The notes under the pieces: generated by a model | What the model was told of the DNA's origin: nothing | The model's input: the letters and a program-made list of their open reading frames with translations, nothing else | The model's database searches: none | Shown: positions 27,564 to 36,901 of the stretch, piece after piece | How the letters are laid out: each line of letters begins with the position of its first letter | Numbering within the stretch: position 1 is the first letter of the stretch | Program-made: the position numbers and the translations under genes | Source of the DNA: Microbacterium sp. LWO13-1.2 | GTDB taxonomy: Bacteria; Actinomycetota; Actinomycetes; Actinomycetales; Microbacteriaceae | DNA: 64,000 nucleotides | Assembly (NCBI RefSeq): GCF_038397725.1 | Contig: NZ_CP151634.1 | Location: 1,736,001-1,800,000, forward strand | Direction: 5' to 3'

Positions 27564-28826
27564 ATGGCGCCCAGGGAGGCTGAACGTGCGAGGTATGTCG
27601 TGATGACGCGCGCCGGTGGCTCGCCCCGCATCTGGACGGGGCCTTTCGTCGCGCTTTTCGCGATCAATCTCGTCATCACCTTCGCGCAGTTCATGACCAT
27701 TTCCCTGATTCCCAAACTCGCCGTGTCGCTCGGCGCCACGTCGATCACGGTCGGCGTCGTCACAGGGATCTTCGCCGTGACCGCCCTCGCGGTGCGGCCG
27801 GCGGTGGGATGGGCCACGCTGAAGGTGCGGCACTCGTACCTTCTGATGGGCACGCTCGCCCTGATCATCGTCGCCTTCGTGCTCTACGGAATCTCCGACA
27901 GTATCCCGGTGCTGATCGCCGCCCGCCTTCTCCACGGCGCAGCCATGGGCTTCCTCGCACCGGTGACGCTGGCCCTGGCCAGCAACGCCCTGCCCGCGTC
28001 GCGGATGGCGCAGGGCATCGGCGTCTTCTCGCTGGGCCAGGCTGTCAGCACCGCCGTGGGGCCGTCGGTCGGCCTGTGGCTGCTGGAGACGTTCGGGTCC
28101 CTCCCGTCCTTCCTCCTGGGCGCGGTCCTGCTGCTGGGCGCCGCGGTCGCGGCCGGGTTCATCCGCTCGCCGAGGCCCGGGCCGGCTGCCGAGCAGCGTT
28201 TCGGCTGGCGATCCTTCATTGCGGTCGAGGCGATCGTCCCGGCGACGGTGATGCTCTGCCTCGCCGGAGCCTTCTCGGGTGTGAACGCGTTCATCGTGCT
28301 GTACGGCGAAGCGCGCGGCGTCGCTCAGATCGGGCTGTTCTTCGCCGCGTACGCGGTGTTCATCCTGCTGTCGCGGCCGCTGGCGGGGCGTCTTGCCGAC
28401 ACCTACGGTCTCACGGTGGTCATCGTGCCCGGACTGCTCATGTTCGCGGTGTCCTTCATCGTGATCAGTCAGGTGACGACTCTCACGGGCTTCCTGATCG
28501 CCGGCGCGATCTCGGCGCTCGGTTACGGGATCTGCCAGCCGGCCATCCAAACCCTGTCGCTCATGTCTGTCAGCCCGGAACGGCGAGGCGTAGCCAGCAA
28601 CACGAACTACATCGGAATCGACCTCGGCTATCTTCTGCTACCTGTCGCGGCGGGCTGGATCGTGACGGCGAGCATGGATGCCGGCGCCGCGACCTCGGAC
28701 GCGTATTCGATGATGTATCTCGTCCTGATCGTGCCGATCGGAATCGGCCTGCTGGTCTTCCTGCTCTTCGGACGCGGCTCCCGGGGCCCCGGCCACGCCG
28801 AACCTCTCGTCGAACTCGACGAGTGA
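27564..28826 (+). CDS. MFS transporter
   Basis: About 420 residues with twelve predicted membrane helices, from LFAINLVITFAQFMTISLI to the last helix LIVPIGIGLLVFLLFG. The loop 8-9 LSRPLAGRLADTYG matches the MFS conserved block. ATG at 27564 is preferred, with GGGGGAG upstream; ATG at 27603 is possible. It is divergent from the esterases and lies 28 bases before the GH13 gene, so it probably carries a related sugar or acts as an exporter. Substrate unknown. Confidence 0.8.
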   Translation: MAPREAERARYVVMTRAGGSPRIWTGPFVALFAINLVITFAQFMTISLIPKLAVSLGATSITVGVVTGIFAVTALAVRPAVGWATLKVRHSYLLMGTLALIIVAFVLYGISDSIPVLIAARLLHGAAMGFLAPVTLALASNALPASRMAQGIGVFSLGQAVSTAVGPSVGLWLLETFGSLPSFLLGAVLLLGAAVAAGFIRSPRPGPAAEQRFGWRSFIAVEAIVPATVMLCLAGAFSGVNAFIVLYGEARGVAQIGLFFAAYAVFILLSRPLAGRLADTYGLTVVIVPGLLMFAVSFIVISQVTTLTGFLIAGAISALGYGICQPAIQTLSLMSVSPERRGVASNTNYIGIDLGYLLLPVAAGWIVTASMDAGAATSDAYSMMYLVLIVPIGIGLLVFLLFGRGSRGPGHAEPLVELDE

Positions 28827-28854
28827 CCCCTACCCACCCGGATCGGAACCCACC

Positions 28855-30321
28855 ATGCTGCCCGTCGTGAACCAAGCGATGCTCATCACCTACGCCGACA
28901 GTCTCGGAGGTGACCTCAAGGCGTTGGCCCGCACCCTGCGCACACACTTCGCCGGCGCCTTCGGAGGTGTGCACATCCTGCCGTTCTTCCCATCGTCGGG
29001 GGACCGGGGATTCGCGGTTGTCGAGTACGACATCGTCGACCCCGCCTTCGGCGACTGGTCCGACATCGACGACATCGGACGCGACCACTATCTGATGGCC
29101 GACTTCATGATCAACCACGCGTCGATCCGCTCTCGCGAATTCGTCGACTACATGCGCCGAGGCGACGAGTCGCCCTTCCGGAAGATGTTCATCCACTGGG
29201 ACGAGTTCTGGCCCGATGGCGATGCGACGGAAGACGAGATGGCGGCGCTGTATCGGCGCAAGCCGAATGGCCCGTTCTTGGAATTCACCCGCGACGACGG
29301 CCGCGTCGTCCGCCTCTGGAACACGTTCTTCGCCGAGCAGATCGACATCGATCCGTGGCAGCCGGTCACGCAGGAGTACTTCGCACGCAACCTCGGCATG
29401 CTCGCCGAGCGCGTCGCGATCGTTCGCTTCGACGCGTTCGCGTATGCCTCCAAGCGGCCCGGAACCAGTTGCTTCTTCGTGGAACCCGAAGTGTGGGAAG
29501 TGCTCGAGATCGGCATGGAGCCGTTGCGCGCCCGCGGGACGGAGATGCTGCCCGAGATCCATGAGAACTACGGGATTCAGTTGAAGATGGCCGAGAAGGG
29601 TCACTGGGTCTACGACTTCGCCCTGCCGATGCTGACGCTGCACGCGTTGTTCACCGGTCGGTCCGACCGACTTCTGCATTGGCTCGAGATCTGTCCGCGC
29701 AAGCAGTTCACGACGCTCGACACCCATGACGGAATCGGCGTCGTCGACGTGGTGGGACTGCTCACCGAAGACGAGATCGAGTTGGTCTCGGATCGCGTCA
29801 ACTCCGAGACGGCCGTGCTGCGCGAGGTCGTGCCGCTGCCCGCGTCCGTGATCCGCAAGGGGGCTGCTGGCGCGCAGAAGTACCAATTGATGTCGTCGTA
29901 CTACTCCGCGGTGGGCGAGGACGACACGGCATACCTCCTCGCGCGGGTGTTTCAGCTGTTCGTTCCCGGCATCCCGCAGGTCTATTACGTCGGTGCGCTG
30001 TTCGGTGTGAACGACCTCGAGGCGCTGGAGGCCGCGCGCGATCCGCGCAGCGCCAACCGCCATGACTACACGCTGGACGAGATCGCCGAGCGGGTCGGCA
30101 AGCCGCAGATCCAGAAGTTCTTGGAGGTGCTGCGGTTCCGCAACACGTTCCCGGCCTTCGGCGGCGCGTTCACGGTCATCGAGGAGGGCGCCGGCGTTCT
30201 GCGATTGACATGGTCGGATGCCTCATGCTCCGTCGCGCTGGTCGCCGACTTCCCCGGTCTTGCTTTTCGCATCACGACTCGTCGCGGGGATGCTCAGGAG
30301 GAGCTGGTCTTCTCGTCCTGA
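28855..30321 (+). CDS. GH13 sucrose-phosphorylase-like enzyme
   Basis: A 488-residue GH13 subfamily 18-type protein, near the usual length of sucrose phosphorylase (about 490-505). The nucleophile Asp193 is in VRFDAFAYASK, acid/base Glu234 in LPEIHENYG, and Asp292 in LDTHDGIG. The protein starts without a signal peptide and ends in the family's small beta domain. It splits sucrose or a similar alpha-glucoside with phosphate to give glucose-1-phosphate. The acceptor is uncertain: sucrose, sucrose-6-phosphate, glucosylglycerate and glucosylglycerol phosphorylases share these motifs. It follows an MFS gene and ends 11 bases from the convergent regulator. Confidence 0.85.
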   Translation: MLPVVNQAMLITYADSLGGDLKALARTLRTHFAGAFGGVHILPFFPSSGDRGFAVVEYDIVDPAFGDWSDIDDIGRDHYLMADFMINHASIRSREFVDYMRRGDESPFRKMFIHWDEFWPDGDATEDEMAALYRRKPNGPFLEFTRDDGRVVRLWNTFFAEQIDIDPWQPVTQEYFARNLGMLAERVAIVRFDAFAYASKRPGTSCFFVEPEVWEVLEIGMEPLRARGTEMLPEIHENYGIQLKMAEKGHWVYDFALPMLTLHALFTGRSDRLLHWLEICPRKQFTTLDTHDGIGVVDVVGLLTEDEIELVSDRVNSETAVLREVVPLPASVIRKGAAGAQKYQLMSSYYSAVGEDDTAYLLARVFQLFVPGIPQVYYVGALFGVNDLEALEAARDPRSANRHDYTLDEIAERVGKPQIQKFLEVLRFRNTFPAFGGAFTVIEEGAGVLRLTWSDASCSVALVADFPGLAFRITTRRGDAQEELVFSS

Positions 30322-30332
30322 GTGCATCCGTC

Positions 30333-31424
30333 TCAGGCGTCCGGTGGGACGTCGAAGGGTCGCGGAGCCAGGCGCACCTCGGTGGCCATGTTCTCAGGCG
30401 TGCCGAAGGAGGCGAACCGGTACGCGGCGCAGGCGAGCCACAGGTGATACACGTGCCGCGAGTTGGCGAGGTTGAGGTTGAAGTGGTGCTGCAGCTTGTC
30501 GATGCGCTTCTGCACCGTGGAGTGATGCAGCCCCAGCAGGTCGGCAGCGCCGCGGACGGAACCGGTCTGGGTGACCGCGGTGACGGTCTCATCGAGCCAG
30601 GGCATGTTCTCCGAGTCGATCGCATTGACGATCGGCTCGGCGAGCAACTCATCGGTCTTGGCGCGCAGGAACAGTGGCGCCAGGACGCCGAGCTTGTCCC
30701 AGGGCAGGGCCTCCCCCTGACGCGCGAGGCGAAGCACGACGACAGCGCGTCGCCACGAATCGAGCAGGTCCACGACGTCGACAGCCGGGCCGATGCCGTA
30801 GCGTGCACGCTCGCCGACCTCGTACTCCATCTCGAACGGCGCCGGGCGGATCGTCGCGCCGACCTGCACGCCCTGCACGGTCGTGTAGGCGTGAAGTCCG
30901 TCCGTGCGCGCGGGGGGCACTTGGGCGACGACCTGATAGCGGCGCGCGGTATCCAAGCGAAGCGCCGCGAACAGTTGATGGCGCCGCTCGCCGGGCACGG
31001 GATCGTTCAACAAGACCGACCACGCCTGAGCCGGTTCGGGAGTGAGCGCCTCCATGCGGCCCGTCCATCGGTTCACGCCCTGTTCGACGCGCTCCAGGAT
31101 GAGCTCATGGAAAGTGCTGCGCTCGTGCGTCTCGACCCAGACTCGGTTGCTCGAGGACGATGCAAGCGTGCGCTGGAGCCACTCTTCGGAGGGTTCGAAG
31201 CTGCGGTCGGCGCGCAGTCGCTCACCGTTCGGGGCGATCCGGAGTGTCAGACGCCGCTCGTTGAGCACCATGCCGACCGCGGACGCGCTCAACGCCGCTG
31301 CGCCGCGCAGGTAAGTCTCGGGGCCACCGGCCCGGTCGTCGAGTGCGTCGAAGTAGTCAAGTACTCTCAGCGCGGCGGAGGCGTCTTCATCGTTCTGCGC
31401 CAGTCGCGCCAGCAGATCTCTCAT
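30333..31424 (-). CDS. PucR-type transcriptional regulator
   Basis: A 363-residue protein with a long N-terminal sensor region and a C-terminal PucR-type helix-turn-helix (TGSVRGAADLLGLHHSTVQKRIDKLQHHFNLNL, about 290-325). The start ATG at 31424 has GGAGG eight bases upstream; further upstream starts lack a site. The gene is last in the minus-strand ABC operon and its start overlaps the end of the hydrolase gene by 38 bases, so it is probably co-expressed and may control this operon. The effector is unknown. Confidence 0.8.
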   Translation of the reverse strand: MRDLLARLAQNDEDASAALRVLDYFDALDDRAGGPETYLRGAAALSASAVGMVLNERRLTLRIAPNGERLRADRSFEPSEEWLQRTLASSSSNRVWVETHERSTFHELILERVEQGVNRWTGRMEALTPEPAQAWSVLLNDPVPGERRHQLFAALRLDTARRYQVVAQVPPARTDGLHAYTTVQGVQVGATIRPAPFEMEYEVGERARYGIGPAVDVVDLLDSWRRAVVVLRLARQGEALPWDKLGVLAPLFLRAKTDELLAEPIVNAIDSENMPWLDETVTAVTQTGSVRGAADLLGLHHSTVQKRIDKLQHHFNLNLANSRHVYHLWLACAAYRFASFGTPENMATEVRLAPRPFDVPPDA

Positions 31425-32409
31425 GCTGCGTCGCCTCCTGCGGTCCATATCCGAACAGCCGGCCCAGCCAGTTGCGCCGTGACTCGATCGCCGCCTGGGT
31501 CACCGCCGCGTGGGGGTAGCTCTGAAAACCGTGGAACCCCCCGCTCCACACGTGCAACTCGGCATCCCCGCCGACCTGCCAGATGCGACCAGCATAATCG
31601 ATGACCTCCGTGCGGAAGATCTCGGCCGAACCGACCTCGAGCAGCGCCGGGGGCAGGTCACCCAGCCGCGGGACACGGCCGGGCGCGTTGCATCCGACCT
31701 CGTTCTCGGGGACCCCGTCGAGCACCATCTTCCACGCAGCAGAATTCTCTTCACGGTTCCAGGGCCCGGAGGGCTGCTGGCGCATCGAGTCACCGTCGCT
31801 GTCAGGGTCGAGCATCGGGGCCATAAGCAGCTGCCCGCGCAGCGCTGGTCCGCCGCGGTCCCGTGCGAGCACGGCCGTGCCCGCGGCAAGCCCGCCCCCG
31901 GCGCTCATACCCGCTACGACGATCGCCGCGGGATCAATGCCCCACTCGGCGGCGCTGGCATGCACGTGACGCAACGCCGCGTAGCAGTCCTCGACGAGCG
32001 TGGGCGCCTTGGCGGTCGGGGCCAGGCGATAGTCGACGGTCACGACGCTCACGCCGAAGTCGGCGATCCACCTCGGGAAGTCCGTGACGCCGTCCCAGGG
32101 CGTCCCCATGATCATCCCGCCCCCGTGGATGTAGATGATGCATGGGCGTGGCGAGCTCGAGGACGGCGAGAACACGTGATGCAGCGGGACGCGGTAACCG
32201 TCGTGGGCCAACGCATGATGGTCGAGGACCACCAGACCCAGTGCCTCGAGCTCGCCGCGTGACACGTCTGATGTCGCGCGGACGTTGGCCTGAATTTTCT
32301 GGAGGAGGTCGATATCGTCGAAGTCCAGGACATACGGCCCGCCGGCTGCCCGGAGTGAACTGGCGAGCTCGGCATCATAGGCGGGGCGGACGGGAACGTC
32401 GCTGGTCAC
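31387..32409 (-). CDS. Alpha/beta hydrolase of the hormone-sensitive-lipase family
   Basis: A 340-residue hydrolase with the HSL signature YIHGGGMIMG (oxyanion hole), nucleophile Ser in GMSAGGG and C-terminal GGFHGFQ with the His. The start is GTG at 32409, chosen because GAGGAGG lies five bases upstream; an ATG at 32430 overlaps the permease stop (ATGA) but lacks a spaced ribosome site. The gene sits between the ABC permeases and the PucR gene, so it likely removes ester groups from the imported sugar. No signal peptide. Confidence 0.82.
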   Translation of the reverse strand: MTSDVPVRPAYDAELASSLRAAGGPYVLDFDDIDLLQKIQANVRATSDVSRGELEALGLVVLDHHALAHDGYRVPLHHVFSPSSSSPRPCIIYIHGGGMIMGTPWDGVTDFPRWIADFGVSVVTVDYRLAPTAKAPTLVEDCYAALRHVHASAAEWGIDPAAIVVAGMSAGGGLAAGTAVLARDRGGPALRGQLLMAPMLDPDSDGDSMRQQPSGPWNREENSAAWKMVLDGVPENEVGCNAPGRVPRLGDLPPALLEVGSAEIFRTEVIDYAGRIWQVGGDAELHVWSGGFHGFQSYPHAAVTQAAIESRRNWLGRLFGYGPQEATQHERSAGATGAER

Positions 32410-32426
32410 GGTTGCCTCCTCGAGGG

Positions 32427-33251
32427 TCATCCTTTCACCGAGCCTTGCAGAAGAGCCGCCGTGAACTGCCGTTGGAACACGATGAACACGAGCAGAGTCG
32501 GAACCATCATCAGCAATGCGGCCGCGCACAGCATGACGACGTCCGTGGCCTGCGCGCCCTGGAACCCGGCGAGCGCACCGCCCACCGTGCGCCTGGCGGG
32601 ATCGTCGATCATCACCAGCGTGAGGATGAAGTGGTTCCACGTCCACAGGAAGCTGAGGATGACCATCGTCGAGATGGCCGGACGGGCGAGCGGCAGCTGC
32701 ACCTGGAAGAACGTACGGATGGGGCCGGCGCCATCGAGTTGAGCGGCTTCTTCCAGCTCGGCAGGCATGCCGAGGAAGTGGGCGCGCATCCAGAAGATTC
32801 CGAAGGGAATCTGGATCGCCGCGAGCGGCAGCGCGACGCTCCACACCGTGTTGGTCAGGTTCAGTTCACGCATCGTCAGGTACAGCGGCGTGATGAGACT
32901 CTCGAAGGGGATCGTCAATCCGAGCAGGAACACGATGAAGAGAACTCCCGCGAACGGCACGCGCAGCCACGTCAGCGAGTAGGCCGCCATGGTCGCACAC
33001 AACACGACCAACGGGACGACGATCAACACCAGCGTCGCACTGGAGACCATAAGGGTCGGGAATTGCGACAATTCGAAGGCCGTCGCGAAGTTCTCCCAGT
33101 GCAACTCGCGCAGGAACGAGATCCCCGAGGGGAGCGTGTTCGGCGGCGAGAGGGCGACCGACAGGAGGGCGACGAAGGGGAGGAGGGTGAAGAGCACCAG
33201 GGCGACGAGGACGACGGCGCTGAACACACGTTCGGTACGGGAGATGCGCAC
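32427..33251 (-). CDS. ABC sugar transporter permease (MalG type)
   Basis: A 274-residue CUT1-type permease with six membrane helices. The cytoplasmic ATPase-contact (EAA) loop is EEAAQLDGAGPIRTFFQVQLPLARPA. Start GTG at 33251 lies three bases after the stop of the partner permease. It works with the MalF-type permease and the lipoprotein; no ATPase gene is in this operon, so a shared ATPase encoded elsewhere (MsiK style) is expected. Confidence 0.9.
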   Translation of the reverse strand: MRISRTERVFSAVVLVALVLFTLLPFVALLSVALSPPNTLPSGISFLRELHWENFATAFELSQFPTLMVSSATLVLIVVPLVVLCATMAAYSLTWLRVPFAGVLFIVFLLGLTIPFESLITPLYLTMRELNLTNTVWSVALPLAAIQIPFGIFWMRAHFLGMPAELEEAAQLDGAGPIRTFFQVQLPLARPAISTMVILSFLWTWNHFILTLVMIDDPARRTVGGALAGFQGAQATDVVMLCAAALLMMVPTLLVFIVFQRQFTAALLQGSVKG

Positions 33252-33254
33252 GGG

Positions 33255-34154
33255 TCAGTCCTTTGCTGCGAGACGCTGGAGCGGCAGGATGACCACGAGC
33301 ACGACGGCCATCAGCACGATGCCCATGGCTGCCGCGCCGCCGACCTTCTGTTCACCGAAGGCCATGAAGAAGATGTCGATACCGGGCACTGTCGTCGCCC
33401 GTTCCGGACCGCCCTGCGTTGTGATGTAGATGATGTCGAATGCCGCGAGTGCCGCGATGACAGTGAGGGTCGCGCTCACCACGAGCTCACGGCGCAGTCC
33501 GGGAAGGGTCACGGCGAAGAGCTCCTGAAACGGGTTCGCCCCATCGATGCGGACCGCCTCGTACAGGGCGGGATCGATCTTGCTGATGCCAGCGGTCAGC
33601 AGCAACGTCACCAGGCCCAGCAGAGCCCAGGTGCCGATGAAGCCGACGGCGATGAGCGCGGTGGCGGGGTCGGCGAGCCAAGGCCGGGTGACCGCCCCCA
33701 GACCCGTCGCGGTGAGGATCTGGTTCACAGCCCCCTCTCGGGAGTAGATCCAGCTCCATCCGATGGCAGCCGCCACGATCGGGATCACCTGGGGCATGAA
33801 CAGGATGGCTCGGGTGACGCCCGATCCTCGCCGCTTGGCCGCACCGCGGGTGAGCACCGCGGCGAGAAGGCCGAGGGTCAGGGTCACCCCGGTGAAGAAC
33901 ACCATGAGCTCGAATGCATGCAGCAACGAGATGAGGCGAGCCGGGGAGGAGAATACGTCGACATAGTTCTGCAGCCCCACGAAGGTGGCGGTGCCGATGC
34001 CATTCCAGTCGTAGAGGGAGAACTGAGCGGCCTTCGCGAACGAGCCCAGCACGAGCCAGCCGTAGAGCGCGGCCGCGGGCGCGATGAAGAGCAAGCTCAT
34101 CAGAGTGCGCCGTCTGTTGATCCCCCGTTGCAGGAGTCCTCCCCGGCTGCTCAT
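33255..34154 (-). CDS. ABC sugar transporter permease (MalF type)
   Basis: A 299-residue permease with about six helices, an N-terminal LLFIAPAAALYGWLVLG helix and an EAA loop region YEAVRIDGANPFQELFAVTLPGLRRE. Start ATG at 34154 overlaps the stop of the binding protein by one base, so translation is coupled. It forms the membrane pore with the MalG-type permease. Confidence 0.9.
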   Translation of the reverse strand: MSSRGGLLQRGINRRRTLMSLLFIAPAAALYGWLVLGSFAKAAQFSLYDWNGIGTATFVGLQNYVDVFSSPARLISLLHAFELMVFFTGVTLTLGLLAAVLTRGAAKRRGSGVTRAILFMPQVIPIVAAAIGWSWIYSREGAVNQILTATGLGAVTRPWLADPATALIAVGFIGTWALLGLVTLLLTAGISKIDPALYEAVRIDGANPFQELFAVTLPGLRRELVVSATLTVIAALAAFDIIYITTQGGPERATTVPGIDIFFMAFGEQKVGGAAAMGIVLMAVVLVVILPLQRLAAKD

Positions 34155-35521
34155 CAGTTCATCAACTCCGACTCATAGGCGGCCTGCACCGAGTCGACGA
34201 AGTCTTGCGGCGTCTTCGAGCCGAGCATCATCGACTGCATCAGTCCGTTGAGGGTGGACAGCGTGAATGCCTGGCTGACGTTCGTGAACGAGTCCACGGC
34301 GCCGTCCTCGCGAAGCACCTGCTCGAATGCTGCCGAGGTCTCTTGGATCAGTGGCACGTCGGTCACGGGTGCGGGCAGGTCGGTCGGCCCGGCCGGCGAG
34401 CTGCCGATCGTATCCACGATCAATTGCCGTCCGACCTCGTCGGTTCCCAGCCAGTTGAGGAAGTACGCGGCGACATCCTTGTTCTTCGCGCCGGCGGGGA
34501 TGGCGTGGTTCGAGGGGAACGCCATCGCGTACTGCTTGGCGTCCGCGTCTTGGTTGGGCATGAGGAAGAACCCCACGTTGTCCCCCATGGCCGCGACCAG
34601 GCGCTGCGCCTCCCAGTCGCCCACGGCGACGAACAACGATTTGCCGGCCTGGAAGTCGCCCATCATGGTCGGATAGTCGACCGACACGGCATCCTTCGAA
34701 ATAACGCCTTTGCCCTTCCACTCCTGCAGCTTTGCCGCCGCATCGACCATTGCGGGCTGGTCGAACGTGGCCCCGGGCTCCTGAGCGCTCCAAGCACTGA
34801 TCTCGGGAGCATTGCCGAACGAGTTCTGCACCTGCTGCAGCAGCAGGGGCGTGCCGGCATCCTTGGCAGCGACCGAGAATCCGAGGTATCCGGCCGCAAC
34901 GGCCTCTTCAGCGGCGGCTTCCATATCGTCGAACGTCTTCGGCGGCTCGGTCATGCCCACCTGCTCGGCGATCTCTTTGTTGTAGAAGACGCCGGTGACG
35001 TTGTTGCCGATCCCGACCGCGTAGAGCGGACCGGAACCGCGCTGTCCGTCGGGGCCGACGCGGTTGATGTCGAGCAGGCCCTGCGACCAGGTGTCCCACC
35101 CGTAGGCGTCGAAGTAGGGATCGAGGTTCGTCAGCAGGCCGTCCTTCGCGGGCTGCGCGATGGTGGGAATGAAGATGACGTCGGGCGGGGTATCGCGGGT
35201 GAGGATCCGAGACAGATTCGTCGCGACGTTCGCGTTGGCCTCAGCGACCACATCGAACGTGACGTTCGGGTGCTGCTCCGTGAACGCCTCGCCGATCGTC
35301 TTCAGAGCTTCACCCATCTCGGTGTTGGACAGGATCTGCAGGGTGACCTCCTCGCTGGTCAGCTGGGTCGAGACAGGACCGGCAGGATCCGATGCGGCGG
35401 GTGCGGATGAACCGGGAGGAGCGCACGCGGCCAGCGCGACTCCGACGACCGCAACGGAGGCGAGCGCGAGCACGGCACGACGCGAACGGCGCGGCCGGGC
35501 GGGTCGATGGATTCGGGACAT
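34154..35521 (-). CDS. ABC sugar-binding lipoprotein
   Basis: A 455-residue extracellular binding protein of the CUT1 type. A 30-residue signal peptide with arginines ends at the lipobox LAAC, so it is anchored to the membrane by lipid. The rest has the two-lobe layout with FNVDVVAEANANVATNL-like and FYNKEIAEQVG segments. Ribosome site AAGGAG lies five bases before ATG at 35521. It is first in the operon; the control region is in 35522-35939. Specificity is unknown, probably an oligosaccharide. Confidence 0.9.
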   Translation of the reverse strand: MSRIHRPARPRRSRRAVLALASVAVVGVALAACAPPGSSAPAASDPAGPVSTQLTSEEVTLQILSNTEMGEALKTIGEAFTEQHPNVTFDVVAEANANVATNLSRILTRDTPPDVIFIPTIAQPAKDGLLTNLDPYFDAYGWDTWSQGLLDINRVGPDGQRGSGPLYAVGIGNNVTGVFYNKEIAEQVGMTEPPKTFDDMEAAAEEAVAAGYLGFSVAAKDAGTPLLLQQVQNSFGNAPEISAWSAQEPGATFDQPAMVDAAAKLQEWKGKGVISKDAVSVDYPTMMGDFQAGKSLFVAVGDWEAQRLVAAMGDNVGFFLMPNQDADAKQYAMAFPSNHAIPAGAKNKDVAAYFLNWLGTDEVGRQLIVDTIGSSPAGPTDLPAPVTDVPLIQETSAAFEQVLREDGAVDSFTNVSQAFTLSTLNGLMQSMMLGSKTPQDFVDSVQAAYESELMN

Positions 35522-35939
35522 GAGGTTCTCCTTGGCGTCGACTGTGACGAGCGGTAACGACTCATGATCCCGCGTGGGGAACTACGGAGAAGCCGCAGAT
35601 CGTGCGCGGTAACGCTAGCCGAAGCCGCCGCGCGGCGGTGTCGGGTGGGCGTACCCCGTGGAGTGGGGCCGCCAACGGTCCCGGAGCGAAAGAACCCTTA
35701 TGCGCCGAGGGGTGAGCGATGGGCGGATAGTCGGTTCCTCGGAATCCGCAGGTCGGCCCGCACCGGCACCACCGATCTACAACTCGGGTGAGAACCCGCG
35801 ACTCCGTTGAGGCTTTCCTCAGGTAGGTGAGTTTACCCAGAGCCGGTGACGTAGGTCGACACGCACATCGACGACAAACGGCCCCAATGAGGAGCGGGAC
35901 GAGAGTACGCTGACTCTCGTCCCGCTCTCTTGATTCAGG
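35522..35939. other. Intergenic control region with terminator at its left end of SSB operon
   Basis: About 420 bases with no gene. It should hold the promoter of the sugar ABC operon (minus strand), not placed. Its right part has the strong hairpin at 35892-35927. It also marks the border between the cargo and the transfer operon. Confidence 0.5.
35892..35927 (-). terminator. Strong 15-bp hairpin ending the transfer operon
   Basis: GAGCGGGACGAGAGT (35892-35906) and ACTCTCGTCCCGCTC (35913-35927) match perfectly with a six-base loop. It lies 12 bases past the SSB stop. There is no clean T run, so it may act as a stabiliser or as a bidirectional terminator. Confidence 0.7.
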
Positions 35940-36386
35940 TCAGCGGACAACCCCCGCTCCGGCGTACGAGGCCGGTGCTGCTGTCGGGCCCGTAGCGTCT
36001 GCTGCGGGCCTTTCAGCTTTTGGGGCGCGATCCACGGTGACGCTGGCGAATTTCAGCGAGGCGCCGACGTTGTCGGCGACGACGTCGCGGGTTTCGCGGG
36101 TCTGGCCAGTCTCCTTGTCGGTGTAGGTGCCGAACCGGAGGTCGCCGGCGACGATCACGCTGTCGCCCTTGTGGAGCGAGTCTGCGATGTGCCGCGACTG
36201 CTGGTTGAACGCGACGACGCGGTGGAACACCGTGCCGGCGTCTTCCCAGCGGTTGGTCGTCTCGTTGAGGCGGCGGTCGTTGACGGCGACGGTGAATCGG
36301 GCGTACTCGTTACCCGACTCTCCTGTGCCGTGCTCGGGGTCACCGGTGAGGTTGCCCTCGATGGTGACGGGGATCCTCGTAGTCAT
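35940..36386 (-). CDS. ssb: Single-stranded DNA-binding protein
   Basis: A 148-residue OB-fold protein with the SSB pattern VTIEGNLTGDPE, FTVAVNDR and FHRVVAFNQQSRHIADSLHKGDSVIVAGDLR. It lacks the usual acidic DDDIPF-type C-terminal tail; the end is PAASYAG-type and short. ATG at 36386 has GGAAGAG upstream. It is last in the transfer operon, so it probably protects the transferred strand in the recipient or donor. Confidence 0.88.
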   Translation of the reverse strand: MTTRIPVTIEGNLTGDPEHGTGESGNEYARFTVAVNDRRLNETTNRWEDAGTVFHRVVAFNQQSRHIADSLHKGDSVIVAGDLRFGTYTDKETGQTRETRDVVADNVGASLKFASVTVDRAPKAERPAADATGPTAAPASYAGAGVVR

Positions 36387-36901
36387 CTCTCTTCCTTTCT
36401 GTTGTGCGACGCCTGGACAGGCGTCGCGATTGCGTGGGCCTGGCTGGTCCACGCAGTCCATTCCTGTTCGTCGATCACCCACGAGCGCGGCGTTGCGGCA
36501 TCATGCCCGCGTGCGCAGCCGCCGGAGTATGCACGGTTCATGCGGGGGATTGCGAGGCTGAGACGTTCGTGCCATCCGATCGGCCCGAACCCGGCATCGG
36601 ACGGATCAAACGCAGCGGTGTGCGCTATATGCAGTGCGGAGAGTTCCTCGACGAGTTGCCCGTGCTTGAACCAGCACGCTGGGACGACCGATTCGGAGAC
36701 CCGATAGCGAAGCGAGAACCACTCGACCCATGCCCGCAGCTCGTCCCATGCTTCGCGCGCATCGGCGTCGGTGAGGGTGCGCCAGTTCACGACGTGCGCG
36801 CCGAGCGGCACGGAGCTGGCGTGGCGGATGTCGGGTTCGAAGTCGCTCAGCTCGGCAGCGAGGAGGTCGTCGAGGTCGGGCGGTTCTTCGTAGCGGGTCA
36901 T
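36383..36901 (-). CDS. Hypothetical transfer-operon protein
   Basis: A 172-residue soluble protein, overlapping SSB and the HNH gene at both ends (four bases each). It contains W..L followed by LRAWVEWFSLRYRVSESVVPACWFKHGQLVEELSAL, a block that recurs in actinobacterial conjugative elements. No known catalytic motif. The start ATG at 36901 is chosen because the frame upstream is low-complexity arginine-rich shadow. Role unknown. Confidence 0.7.
   Translation of the reverse strand: MTRYEEPPDLDDLLAAELSDFEPDIRHASSVPLGAHVVNWRTLTDADAREAWDELRAWVEWFSLRYRVSESVVPACWFKHGQLVEELSALHIAHTAAFDPSDAGFGPIGWHERLSLAIPRMNRAYSGGCARGHDAATPRSWVIDEQEWTAWTSQAHAIATPVQASHNRKEER

Noticed and set aside
32142..34178. 678-codon plus-strand frame opposite hydrolase and permeases
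   Set aside because: Its composition is repetitive Arg/Glu/His-rich, and the minus-strand genes have family signatures and overlaps.
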